Positions 1 to 3,354 of a stretch of 6,398 bases of DNA are shown here, one piece after another; the stretch's first letter is position 1; every line of letters begins with the position of its first letter. The stretch is from the NCBI GenBank assembly GCA_017457555.1, contig JAFTHG010000158.1, positions 1 to 6,398 of the forward strand, written 5' to 3'. The notes under the pieces were generated by a model. That model did not search any database. It was not told where the DNA came from and saw only the letters and a program-made list of their open reading frames with translations. Source of the DNA: Kiritimatiellia bacterium (GTDB taxonomy: Bacteria; Verrucomicrobiota; Kiritimatiellia; RFP12; DVOR01). A program made the translations under genes and the position numbers.

Positions 1-65
1 GTATTACGCTGATCCGAGTCGCGCACGGTCGGTGGCATTTGATTGGTAATCTAAAAGGAGTTAAC

Positions 66-323
66 ATGAAGAAGTTCAGAATTATCGAGACTTGGCAGCG
101 CACGCCTCTGGCCATGCGCTGCACTTTGCTGGTTTGCGTTACGGCGATATTAATCACGATTGTGCTATGTTGGCACAATCGCTATGCGGTGACCATCTCT
201 GACGGCTCGTCGTTCGAGGCTGTAAGAGTTAAACTATACAATCGGTGGACCGGCAACATAAAGATGAGCTCGCTTGTGATTATCGGAGACAAGCACTGCA
301 TTTCCACGATTGAAGAAAATTGA
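66..323 (+). CDS. Small single-pass membrane protein, unknown function
   Basis: The product is 85 aa. I chose ATG 66 because an AAAGGAG Shine-Dalgarno (54-60) lies 5 nt upstream; an in-frame ATG at 39 has no ribosome site. A basic N-terminus (MKKFR, plus R12 and R18) precedes a hydrophobic helix at about residues 19-36, followed by a polar domain of about 48 aa, so an N-in, C-out inner membrane topology is likely. No signal-peptidase site is evident and I do not recognise the family. The C-terminal codons (CISTIEEN, then TGA and GAGCGG) closely match the tail of the broken gene at 648-769 (CIATIEED, then TGA and GAGCGG), and the same terminator module follows. The gene therefore seems to share ancestry or a recombination junction with the repressor cassettes. 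Real gene: likely; function: unknown. Confidence 0.75.
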   Translation: MKKFRIIETWQRTPLAMRCTLLVCVTAILITIVLCWHNRYAVTISDGSSFEAVRVKLYNRWTGNIKMSSLVIIGDKHCISTIEEN

Positions 324-334
324 GCGGTTTCACC

Positions 335-369
335 GCACTATTCTTTAACTTGCTAAATCGTGCTTTTTT
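335..369 (+). terminator. Intrinsic-terminator-like hairpin, cassette module copy 1
   Basis: GCAC (335-338) pairs with GTGC (360-363), with an inner AUU/AAU pairing across one mismatch, and T6 follows (364-369). It sits just after the gene ending at 323 and just before the promoter at 373. Three more copies follow (781, 1100, 1426). The stem is only about 4+3 bp, so efficiency is uncertain. A small GCGGT/ACCGC hairpin (324-336) lies upstream and overlaps the base of the stem. Confidence 0.55.
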
Positions 370-372
370 GTG

Positions 373-402
373 TTGACGGGTGGTAGCACCTCGTGTTATA
401 TT
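373..402 (+). promoter_or_regulatory. Promoter P1 with spacer operator O1
   Basis: The -35 TTGACG (373-378), an 18-bp spacer and the -10 TATATT (397-402) form a good sigma70 promoter. The spacer begins with the dyad GGTGGTAGCACC (379-390), GGTG/CACC around GTAG. An AAAGGAG ribosome site (411-417) follows. A palindrome between -35 and -10 suits an RHH repressor; the Arc operator of phage P22 is placed the same way in Pant. I infer autoregulation by the product of 424-648. Confidence 0.75.
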
Positions 403-423
403 AACAATCAAAAGGAGTTTGCG

Positions 424-648
424 ATGGCCAATCAGCCAGATATCAATAAGAAGCAGATACAGTTGAGACTGTCAATTGAGACCTACCACAAGCTTTTACG
501 TTTGGCAGGTGGTGACAAGTCGCGTGTTCAGACCGTGATCCGGCAGATCCTGGTTGCGCACGTCGAAGATGTTGAGCTTACGCTTGAAGAGCGCGAGGCT
601 ATTCTTTTAGAGATTAAACAGAATGCAGCCAAGAGGGAGAAGTCGTAA
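424..648 (+). CDS. Ribbon-helix-helix repressor-like protein, cassette 1
   Basis: The product is 74 aa; ATG 424 follows AAAGGAG with a 6-nt gap. It begins MANQPDINK, almost the same as cassettes 3 and 4 (MPNQPDINK, MPNQPDVNK). An amphipathic beta-strand (QIQLRLS) is followed by helix 1 (IETYHKLLRLAGG) and helix 2 (SRVQTVIRQILVAHV), the layout of Arc/CopG/MetJ-type dimeric DNA-binding proteins. A charged C-terminal helix ends in KREKS. Aligned on Arc Q9/N11/R13, the DNA-facing strand residues would be Q, Q, R. No toxin gene is adjacent, which argues against a toxin-antitoxin pair. The likely role is autorepression at O1 in the spacer of its own promoter. The stop codon overlaps the start of the next, broken cistron (TAATG). 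The fold is fairly sure; the target is inferred. Confidence 0.88.
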   Translation: MANQPDINKKQIQLRLSIETYHKLLRLAGGDKSRVQTVIRQILVAHVEDVELTLEEREAILLEIKQNAAKREKS

Positions 649-769
649 TGATCACTGTCACTGTTGAATTGAGCCTGGATACAGCAGCTAAACTGGCGCA
701 CCGCGCCAAATGAGCACAAGCGCGCCGTCATTGATGAAGCGCTGCATAGCGACAATCGAAGAAGACTGA
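648..769 (+). pseudogene. Frameshifted second RHH-like cistron of cassette 1
   Basis: ATG 648 overlaps the previous stop (TAATG), with AGGGAG at 634-639 as ribosome site. The reading MITVTVELSLDTAAKLAHRAK stops at TGA 711-713. Shifting by one base near the AAA at 708-710 continues as NEHKRAVIDEAL, which completes a classic RHH fold: strand VTVELS, helix 1 LDTAAKLAHRA, helix 2 KRAVIDEAL. The final stretch, in the third frame (743-769), reads CIATIEED then TGA, matching the C-terminus of the gene at 66-323. The cistron therefore carries at least one indel and a recombined tail. It corresponds in position to the intact second cistron of cassette 4 (1714-1911). Alternatives are a real 21-aa peptide, a programmed frameshift or a sequencing error in the A-run. 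Confidence 0.6.
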
Positions 770-780
770 GCGGTCTCGTT

Positions 781-815
781 GCACTATTCTTTAACTTGCT
801 AAATCGTGCTTTTTT
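781..815 (+). terminator. Intrinsic-terminator-like hairpin, module copy 2
   Basis: GCAC (781-784) and GTGC (806-809) form the stem, with inner AUU/AAU pairs and a trailing T6 (810-815). The sequence through the loop is identical to copy 1. It isolates cassette 1 from the promoter at 819. Confidence 0.55.
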
Positions 816-818
816 GTA

Positions 819-848
819 TTGATAGGTAGAGACTACCTTTGTTATTAT
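819..848 (+). promoter_or_regulatory. Promoter P2 with spacer operator O2
   Basis: The -35 TTGATA (819-824), an 18-bp spacer and the -10 TATTAT (843-848). The spacer carries the perfect dyad AGGTAGAGACTACCT (824-838), arms AGGTAG/CTACCT around a 3-nt centre. Its sequence differs from O1 while keeping GGT...ACC and the same place in the spacer. Autoregulation by the product of 875-1120 is inferred. Confidence 0.75.
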
Positions 849-874
849 TTTTAGCAGAAAGGAGTAAATGCACT

Positions 875-1120
875 ATGTCAAATGAATACGGCTTTGATAT
901 TGTCAGCCTCAAGACGTACATTTCGATCGACGTCCTGAAGCGAATTGATCGCATGGCCAAGAAGTCAGGAAAGACGCGTTCGCGCTTCGTTTCCGAAGTC
1001 CTGGCTGCGCATGTTGCCGGTGTCTCCTTGTCTGATCAAGATCTCCAGGAGATTGCAGAGTTCATTGAGCGCGCCAAGCTTGCGCGCGAAGAAAAGCGGA
1101 ACAATTCTTTAACTTGCTAA
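875..1120 (+). CDS. Ribbon-helix-helix repressor-like protein, cassette 2
   Basis: The product is 81 aa. AAAGGAG (858-864) lies 10 nt before ATG 875; a closer ATG (868) opens only a 5-codon reading (stop 883-885), possibly a decoy or a tiny upstream ORF. A strand at LKTYIS is followed by helix 1 (IDVLKRIDRMAKKSG) and helix 2 (RSRFVSEVLAAHVAGV), then a charged C-terminal helix, as in cassette 1. It is the most diverged N-terminus of the set (MSNEYGFDIV). Predicted DNA-facing residues are S, K, Y, unlike its paralogues. The last codons (NNSLTC) come from the terminator module: the TAA stop lies inside the terminator loop, so a deletion seems to have fused the gene to the module and removed any second cistron. 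The fold call is strong; repression of P2 is inferred. Confidence 0.87.
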   Translation: MSNEYGFDIVSLKTYISIDVLKRIDRMAKKSGKTRSRFVSEVLAAHVAGVSLSDQDLQEIAEFIERAKLAREEKRNNSLTC

Positions 1121-1134
1121 ATCGTGTTTTTTTT
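1100..1134 (+). terminator. Intrinsic-terminator-like hairpin, module copy 3, overlapping the gene end
   Basis: AACA (1100-1103) pairs with TGTT near 1125-1128, plus inner ATT/AAT with a short bulge, followed by a T-run to 1134. The outer stem changed from GCAC/GTGC to AACA/TGTT, so pairing is kept by changes on both sides. The stop codon of the preceding gene lies in the loop. Confidence 0.5.
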
Positions 1135-1137
1135 GTA

Positions 1138-1167
1138 TTGACGGGTGTAAACAACCTTTGATATCTT
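1138..1167 (+). promoter_or_regulatory. Promoter P3 with spacer operator O3
   Basis: The -35 TTGACG (1138-1143), an 18-bp spacer and a weaker -10 TATCTT (1162-1167). The spacer element GGTGTAAACAACC (1144-1156) keeps GGT/ACC ends but is an imperfect dyad. It matches the O4 core in reverse orientation (GGTTTAACAAACC) at 10 of 13 positions, in line with the closely related proteins of cassettes 3 and 4. Confidence 0.65.
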
Positions 1168-1189
1168 ATTACACAGAAAGGTTAGAGAG

Positions 1190-1414
1190 ATGCCAAATCA
1201 GCCAGACATCAACAAGGTAGTCACGTTCGTTCGTGTGCCATTGGAATTGATGGCGCGCTTACGCTCGCTTGCAGTCGAACGCAAGATGACAATTACGCAG
1301 CTTATCAATTTTATTCTACACGAGGAGTTGGACGGCAGGCCGCTTTCCGACAGTGATCTTGAGTGGATTCGTAACACAAGGAGCCAAAATGAAGACAAGC
1401 GCCGAAAGAACTGA
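1190..1414 (+). CDS. Ribbon-helix-helix repressor-like protein, cassette 3
   Basis: The product is 74 aa; ATG 1190 follows AGAAAGG (1175-1181) with an 8-nt gap. It is a close paralogue of cassette 4 (shared MPNQPD.NKV, PLELMARLR.LA, QLINFILHE.LDG, NEDKR). The RHH core is the strand TFVRVP, helix 1 LELMARLRSLAVE and helix 2 ITQLINFILHEEL. The C-terminal part (LSDSDLEWIRNTRSQNEDKRRKN) is a charged helix. Aligned with Arc, the strand positions facing DNA would be V, F, R, versus I, S, Q in cassette 4, so base recognition may differ although the scaffold is conserved. The gene is enclosed by its own promoter and terminator. Autorepression at O3 is inferred; RHH assignment is firm by pattern. Confidence 0.88.
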   Translation: MPNQPDINKVVTFVRVPLELMARLRSLAVERKMTITQLINFILHEELDGRPLSDSDLEWIRNTRSQNEDKRRKN

Positions 1415-1425
1415 GCGGTCTTGTT

Positions 1426-1460
1426 GCACTATTCTTTAACTTGCTGAATTGTGCTTTTTT
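1426..1460 (+). terminator. Intrinsic-terminator-like hairpin, module copy 4
   Basis: GCACTATTC (1426-1434) pairs with GAATTGTGC (1446-1454) with a single U-U mismatch, giving the strongest stem of the four (8 pairs), followed by T6 (1455-1460). The loop is the same TTTAACTTGCT as in the other copies. Confidence 0.62.
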
Positions 1461-1463
1461 GTA

Positions 1464-1493
1464 TTGACAGGTTTGTTAAACCTGTGATATAGT
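1464..1493 (+). promoter_or_regulatory. Promoter P4 with spacer operator O4
   Basis: A consensus -35 TTGACA (1464-1469), an 18-bp spacer and the -10 TATAGT (1488-1493) make this the strongest promoter of the array. A perfect 19-bp dyad, ACAGGTTTGTTAAACCTGT (1467-1485), overlaps the -35 and fills most of the spacer. Its 13-bp core recurs in reverse orientation at 1825 and 1876. A bound repressor would block RNA polymerase directly. Confidence 0.82.
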
Positions 1494-1514
1494 CTTATCA
1501 GAAAGGTGAGAGAG

Positions 1515-1739
1515 ATGCCCAACCAACCCGATGTAAATAAGGTTATTCGATCGATTCAGATTCCCTTGGAACTGATGGCTCGACTTCGCAAATTAGCGGC
1601 TGCACGTTGTATGACGGTTGGCCAGTTAATCAATTTCATCCTTCACGAGCAGCTCGATGGAATCGCGTTGACAGAAGAGGATTATGAGTGGATCAAAAGC
1701 GAGGTGAAAAAAAATGAAGACAAGCGTAAAAACTATTGA
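1515..1739 (+). CDS. Ribbon-helix-helix repressor-like protein, cassette 4
   Basis: The product is 74 aa. ATG 1515 is chosen over an upstream in-frame GTG (1506) because GAAAGG (1501-1506) then lies 8 nt away and the start aligns with cassettes 1 and 3. The RHH core is the strand RSIQIP, helix 1 LELMARLRKLAAA and helix 2 VGQLINFILHEQL, with a charged tail (NEDKRKNY). It is the closest paralogue of cassette 3. This cassette has the best promoter, the most symmetric operator and two further copies of that operator downstream. Unlike the others it is not followed by a terminator, and its 3' end overlaps the next cistron by 26 nt. It may therefore be the repressor that controls the downstream genes as well as itself. 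Fold: confident; network role: inference. Confidence 0.9.
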   Translation: MPNQPDVNKVIRSIQIPLELMARLRKLAAARCMTVGQLINFILHEQLDGIALTEEDYEWIKSEVKKNEDKRKNY

Positions 1740-1911
1740 AGTATCTTTAACGATTGAAGAAGTGGCGAAGGTTCGCCACTTCGGAAAGAGTGAGAATGAC
1801 GGGTTTATTTTTCTTTTGATTAAAGGTTTAACAAACCCGAAAGGGAGGCTTTTATCTCAAAAAATTTTGCCCAGGGGTTTAACAAACCTAAAGGAGGCCG
1901 CCCATGATTAA
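1714..1911 (+). CDS. Second RHH-like cistron of cassette 4, translationally coupled
   Basis: The product is 65 aa. ATG 1714 lies inside the end of the preceding gene (26-nt overlap), with GAGGTG (1700-1705) 8 nt upstream. Residues 5-40 look like an RHH unit: strand VKTIEVSL, helix 1 TIEEVAKVRHFGK, helix 2 GFIFLLIKGL. The rest is unusual: two 13-bp operator copies lie within the coding sequence and give the peptides KGLTNPKG and RGLTNLKE, so this tail is probably shaped by the DNA sites rather than by protein function. The stop (1909-1911) overlaps the next start by 8 nt. The protein may form a heteromer with the upstream RHH product or bind its own site. The weak ribosome site and odd tail leave the possibility that it is a decayed relic, as in cassette 1. 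Confidence 0.6.
   Translation: MKTSVKTIEVSLTIEEVAKVRHFGKSENDGFIFLLIKGLTNPKGRLLSQKILPRGLTNLKEAAHD
1825..1837 (+). promoter_or_regulatory. Second copy of operator core O4, before an SD-like sequence
   Basis: GGTTTAACAAACC is the exact reverse complement of the P4 spacer core. It is followed after 2 nt by AAAGGGAGG. No -35/-10 pair frames it on either strand, so it is not a simple promoter operator; it may be a roadblock or auxiliary site, or act as a small RNA hairpin (GGTTT/AAACC). Confidence 0.65.
1876..1888 (+). promoter_or_regulatory. Third copy of operator core O4, adjoining the ribosome site of the membrane protein gene
   Basis: GGTTTAACAAACC again, 51 bp after the previous copy (about five helical turns, the same face of DNA), and 2 nt before AAGGAGG (1891-1897), which serves ATG 1904. 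The spacing suits cooperative binding or looping with the other O4 sites; it could equally act in the mRNA next to the ribosome site. Confidence 0.65.
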
Positions 1912-2113
1912 GCGCATGGAAGATTGGGAATGGGAAGAGTGGAACGATAAGTATAAAGCGTTCGAGCGTTTTATCGGGCGATTCTTCTTTTGGACTATTG
2001 TGATAATCATCATCGGCGCGTTAGTTTTTAACGCAGTCGTCCTAACGGCGATGATGAAAACTATGATCGACTCGCGGCCGACTCATCCTGATCAGGTAGA
2101 GTCGGCGCGCTAA
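1904..2113 (+). CDS. Small single-pass membrane protein, unknown
   Basis: The product is 69 aa. ATG 1904 follows a strong AAGGAGG (1891-1897) with a 6-nt gap. An acidic, Trp-rich N-terminal segment (MEDWEWEEWNDKYKAF) is followed by a basic/aromatic border and a very hydrophobic helix at about residues 27-51 (FFFWTIVIIIIGALVF...), then a short polar tail. No lysis or holin motif can be shown; one membrane span would also fit a small phage inner-membrane effector, for example in superinfection exclusion, but this is only context. It lies on the P4 read-through transcript directly behind the third O4 site, which suggests control by the cassette 4 repressor. The family is not recognised. Confidence 0.8.
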   Translation: MIKRMEDWEWEEWNDKYKAFERFIGRFFFWTIVIIIIGALVFNAVVLTAMMKTMIDSRPTHPDQVESAR

Positions 2114-2130
2114 TTTTCATGGAGATTAAT

Positions 2131-2415
2131 ATGGCTAAAAAGGACAATCATACTCCTCGCAAGAGAGCTGCGGAACGTCTTACTCAAGTTGCGCCGGAGG
2201 TTCGCGCGCTTGCACCCCTTGGAGCCGTGGAAGTGGCCGCGGTTTTTCGCCTGGATAAGCAGGCTGTCTTAGATGCTTGCAAATTGTATGCGACAAGCAA
2301 AGGACGCGAAGGCCTGCGGTGCTATCACAATGGCCGAGGCTACAAGATTCAGCCCGCAAACGTCGTGGCCTGGATGTGCGAGATGGAAAAAAGTTATGCC
2401 GAAAAAGGGATTTGA
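2131..2415 (+). CDS. Helix-turn-helix / excisionase-like DNA-binding protein
   Basis: The product is 94 aa. GGAG (2121-2124) lies 6 nt before ATG 2131; the in-frame ATG at 2119 overlaps this site and is less likely. After a basic N-terminus (KKDNHTPRKRAAERL), residues 30-90 suggest a small winged HTH: helices LGAVEVAAVFRLDKQAVLDACKLY, then a wing-like segment LRCYHNGRGYKIQPANVVAWM. This resembles the 'hairpin, then a residue pair, then VxxW' end of MerR/excisionase-type (HTH_17-like) domains. The role could be early regulation or excision/replication accessory DNA binding. It follows the membrane protein by 17 nt, so is probably in the same operon. The DNA-binding call is moderate; the family is not certain. 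Confidence 0.78.
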   Translation: MAKKDNHTPRKRAAERLTQVAPEVRALAPLGAVEVAAVFRLDKQAVLDACKLYATSKGREGLRCYHNGRGYKIQPANVVAWMCEMEKSYAEKGI

Positions 2416-2737
2416 GAAATGGATTTGAAAGATGGAAAATGTGGTGCGGGTGAAAATCGCGCGCCGGTGTTCGCGGCCGTGTTTGGGTGCGCGCATGCTC
2501 ACACACGTTTCCGCGACTGAACATGTGCACGGCAGGTATTCGTCTGGTGACTGATGAAGACGTGCAGAAAAGTGGTGATTCAGGAGTGATTTACATTATA
2601 AGTGTAATTCAAATGATTGATTTATCAATGAGTTATACATATTGTGTAACTAAATCTACAATCGCGCAGACAAAACAGCGCCTCTGTAACGCGTGGTGGA
2701 ATATGGTTGTGTCGCGAATTTGTAGCAGTGCGACCGG

Positions 2738-2844
2738 CCGTTACCATGGCGCGAGGCAATGTGGCTTTCGGGTGCGTCCGTCCGCTGCCATGGCGCGAGG
2801 CAATGTGGCTTTCGGGTGCGTCCGTCCGTTACCATGGCGCGTGG
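2738..2844 (+). repeat. 44-bp tandem repeat, two full copies plus a partial third
   Basis: Copy 1 is 2738-2781, copy 2 is 2782-2825 (2 differences of 44), and copy 3 is truncated after about 19 bp (2826-2844). Each begins CCGYTRCCATGGCGCG and ends GGGTGCGTCCGT. The bases before copy 1 (GTGCGACCGG) resemble the repeat end, hinting at an earlier fourth unit. Confidence 0.92.
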
Positions 2845-2867
2845 AAACCTCACACACGGCCGGCAAG

Positions 2868-2914
2868 TGGCTGGCGGTCGGGCAAAGGGAAAAATTTCTC
2901 TGGCTGGCGGTCGG
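2868..2914 (+). repeat. 14-bp direct repeat flanking an AT-rich near-palindrome
   Basis: TGGCTGGCGGTCGG occurs at 2868-2881 and 2901-2914. Between them lies GGGAAAAATTTCTC, a near-dyad in otherwise GC-rich DNA. Iteron-like spacing (33 bp) is seen, but two copies are too few to call a function. Confidence 0.8.
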
Positions 2915-2943
2915 TTTGGTGCGAATTTCCGTGGCGTCATGGG

Positions 2944-2984
2944 GGGGAGGGGGTGCCCCGGGGTCGCGCGCACACCCCCTCCCC
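2944..2984 (+). other. Perfect 12-bp inverted repeat, G/C-rich hairpin and potential G-quadruplex
   Basis: Left arm GGGGAGGGGGTG (2944-2955) and right arm CACCCCCTCCCC (2973-2984) are perfectly complementary. The 17-nt loop contains CCCCGGGG. The G-runs (G7 from 2941, G5, then G4 at 2960-2963) could instead form a quadruplex on the + strand. No T-run follows (TATAAA does), so it is not a standard terminator. It could block polymerases or act at the DNA level. Confidence 0.75.
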
Positions 2985-3020
2985 TATAAATGCATTGGGA
3001 TGGCTGCGCCAATGAGTGAT

Positions 3021-3044
3021 GTCGGCGCGGCACGCGGCTAAACA
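3021..3044 (+). repeat. 24-bp direct repeat, left copy (partner at 3287-3310)
   Basis: The copy begins GTCGGCGCGGCAC and ends CGGCTAAACA; the partner differs at one position (G/T). The pair brackets the gene at 3062-3268 almost exactly, as if that gene were a mobile or duplicated segment, or as if both are sites for the same protein. Confidence 0.88.
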
Positions 3045-3061
3045 AAGGAAGGAATAAGACA

Positions 3062-3268
3062 ATGAAAAAGTATGTTCGAGTGAACATTGTTGATGCAGAA
3101 CCGATGACGCGAGGTGAGTACAACACTTTCCGTGGTTGGACGATTCCTGCGGACGAAAACCCGAATGACGAGGGTTACATCATCTACTATCGGAAGGGCA
3201 AGGAAGATGAGTATGTTTCCTGGTGTCCAAAGAAGCAGTTTGACGAGGTCTCTCAAGAGATTGAGTAA
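3062..3268 (+). CDS. Conserved phage early protein with EPMTRGEYN / RGW / PADENP motif
   Basis: The product is 68 aa. ATG 3062 follows GGAAGGA (3047-3053) with an 8-nt gap. It contains AEPMTRGEYN (residues 12-21), RGWTIPADENP (24-34), DEGYIIYY (36-43) and YVSWCPKKQFDE (51-62). I recognise this as a very common short hypothetical protein of proteobacterial phages and prophages, where the end usually reads YxSWSPKxxFE; here Cys replaces the usual Ser in WSPK. The same segment also occurs, as I recall, at the N-terminus of longer phage proteins; this copy is the short form. Its biochemical function is unknown to me. It is preceded by the long non-coding region and flanked by the 24-bp repeat, so it likely has its own transcript. 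Confidence 0.9.
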   Translation: MKKYVRVNIVDAEPMTRGEYNTFRGWTIPADENPNDEGYIIYYRKGKEDEYVSWCPKKQFDEVSQEIE

Positions 3269-3281
3269 CGGAATCATGCGC

Positions 3282-3299
3282 GTGCCGTCGGCGCGGCAC
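3282..3299 (+). terminator. GC-rich hairpin after the conserved phage gene
   Basis: GTGCCG (3282-3287) and CGGCAC (3294-3299) form a 6-bp stem with a 6-nt loop, 14 nt after the stop codon. There is no T-run, so it may be a weak or Rho-dependent end, or only an RNA stabiliser. It overlaps the right copy of the 24-bp repeat. Confidence 0.35.
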
Positions 3300-3310
3300 T
3301 CGGCTAAACA
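3287..3310 (+). repeat. 24-bp direct repeat, right copy
   Basis: It matches 3021-3044 at 23 of 24 positions and ends CGGCTAAACA like the left copy. The two copies lie 266 bp apart, start to start. Confidence 0.88.
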
Positions 3311-3312
3311 GT

Positions 3313-3337
3313 AAGCAGCGCTGGTGCGCTGATGCTT
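3313..3337 (+). other. Hairpin AAG-CAGCGC / GCGCTG-ATG-CTT before the next operon
   Basis: CAGCGC (3316-3321), loop TGGT, GCGCTG (3326-3331), extended by AAG/CTT across a 3-nt bulge. It lies in the short gap before the gene starting at 3355 and may be a transcript end or an mRNA 5' structure; TTAAATG follows but no U-run. Confidence 0.4.
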
Positions 3338-3354
3338 AAATGAGAGAGGTAGAG

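Larger units (their letters stand above)
2416..3061. other. Long non-coding region with repeats and dyads
   Basis: About 650 bp without a convincing gene. Open readings exist in several frames on both strands, but they cross a 44-bp repeat that is not a multiple of 3 and lack good ribosome sites. In order it holds: a GC-rich part (2450-2500); an AT-rich segment (about 2585-2665) with dyads TTACA/TGTAA (2591-2607) and TTGAT/ATCAA (2617-2628) and a weak promoter candidate (TTGATT 2617, TATTGT 2640); 44-bp repeats; a 14-bp direct repeat; a strong G/C inverted repeat; and the leader of the gene at 3062. An operator/promoter region, an accessory origin or a recombination scar are all possible. Confidence 0.6.

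Noticed and set aside
1..65. Promoter for the first gene
   Set aside because: Only TTGATT (about 40-45) is visible and it is too close to the ribosome site; the upstream part is cut off by the window edge.
839..874. Upstream extension of the cassette 2 gene (start at 839)
   Set aside because: It would start inside the promoter -10 region before the ribosome site; ATG 875 gives the paralogue-like length.
424..1739. RHH proteins as antitoxins of toxin-antitoxin pairs
   Set aside because: No RelE/ParE/MazF/HicA-like toxin reading follows any of the four genes; the second cistrons are themselves RHH-like, and each cassette ends in a terminator.
2180..2530. 116-aa open reading on the - strand
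   Set aside because: It is antisense to the HTH gene at 2131-2415, rich in Pro/Arg/His, with no ribosome site.
2590..2640. Promoter on the - strand with -10 TATAAT (complement of about 2596-2601)
   Set aside because: No -35 at 16-18 bp (TTGATA lies 22 bp away) and no gene on the - strand for it to drive.
2738..2844. CRISPR array
   Set aside because: The 44-bp units are directly tandem with no spacers; no cas-like gene is present.
2416..3061. tRNA or other structured RNA gene
   Set aside because: No cloverleaf, T-loop or other recognisable RNA family pattern was found by eye in this gap.
2656..3126. 156-aa open reading on the - strand (and 184-aa, 102-aa and 76-aa ones on the + strand) across the repeat block
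   Set aside because: They cross the 44-bp repeats, which are read in several frames, have biased Arg/His/Pro composition typical of GC-rich antisense or non-coding DNA, and no good ribosome site.
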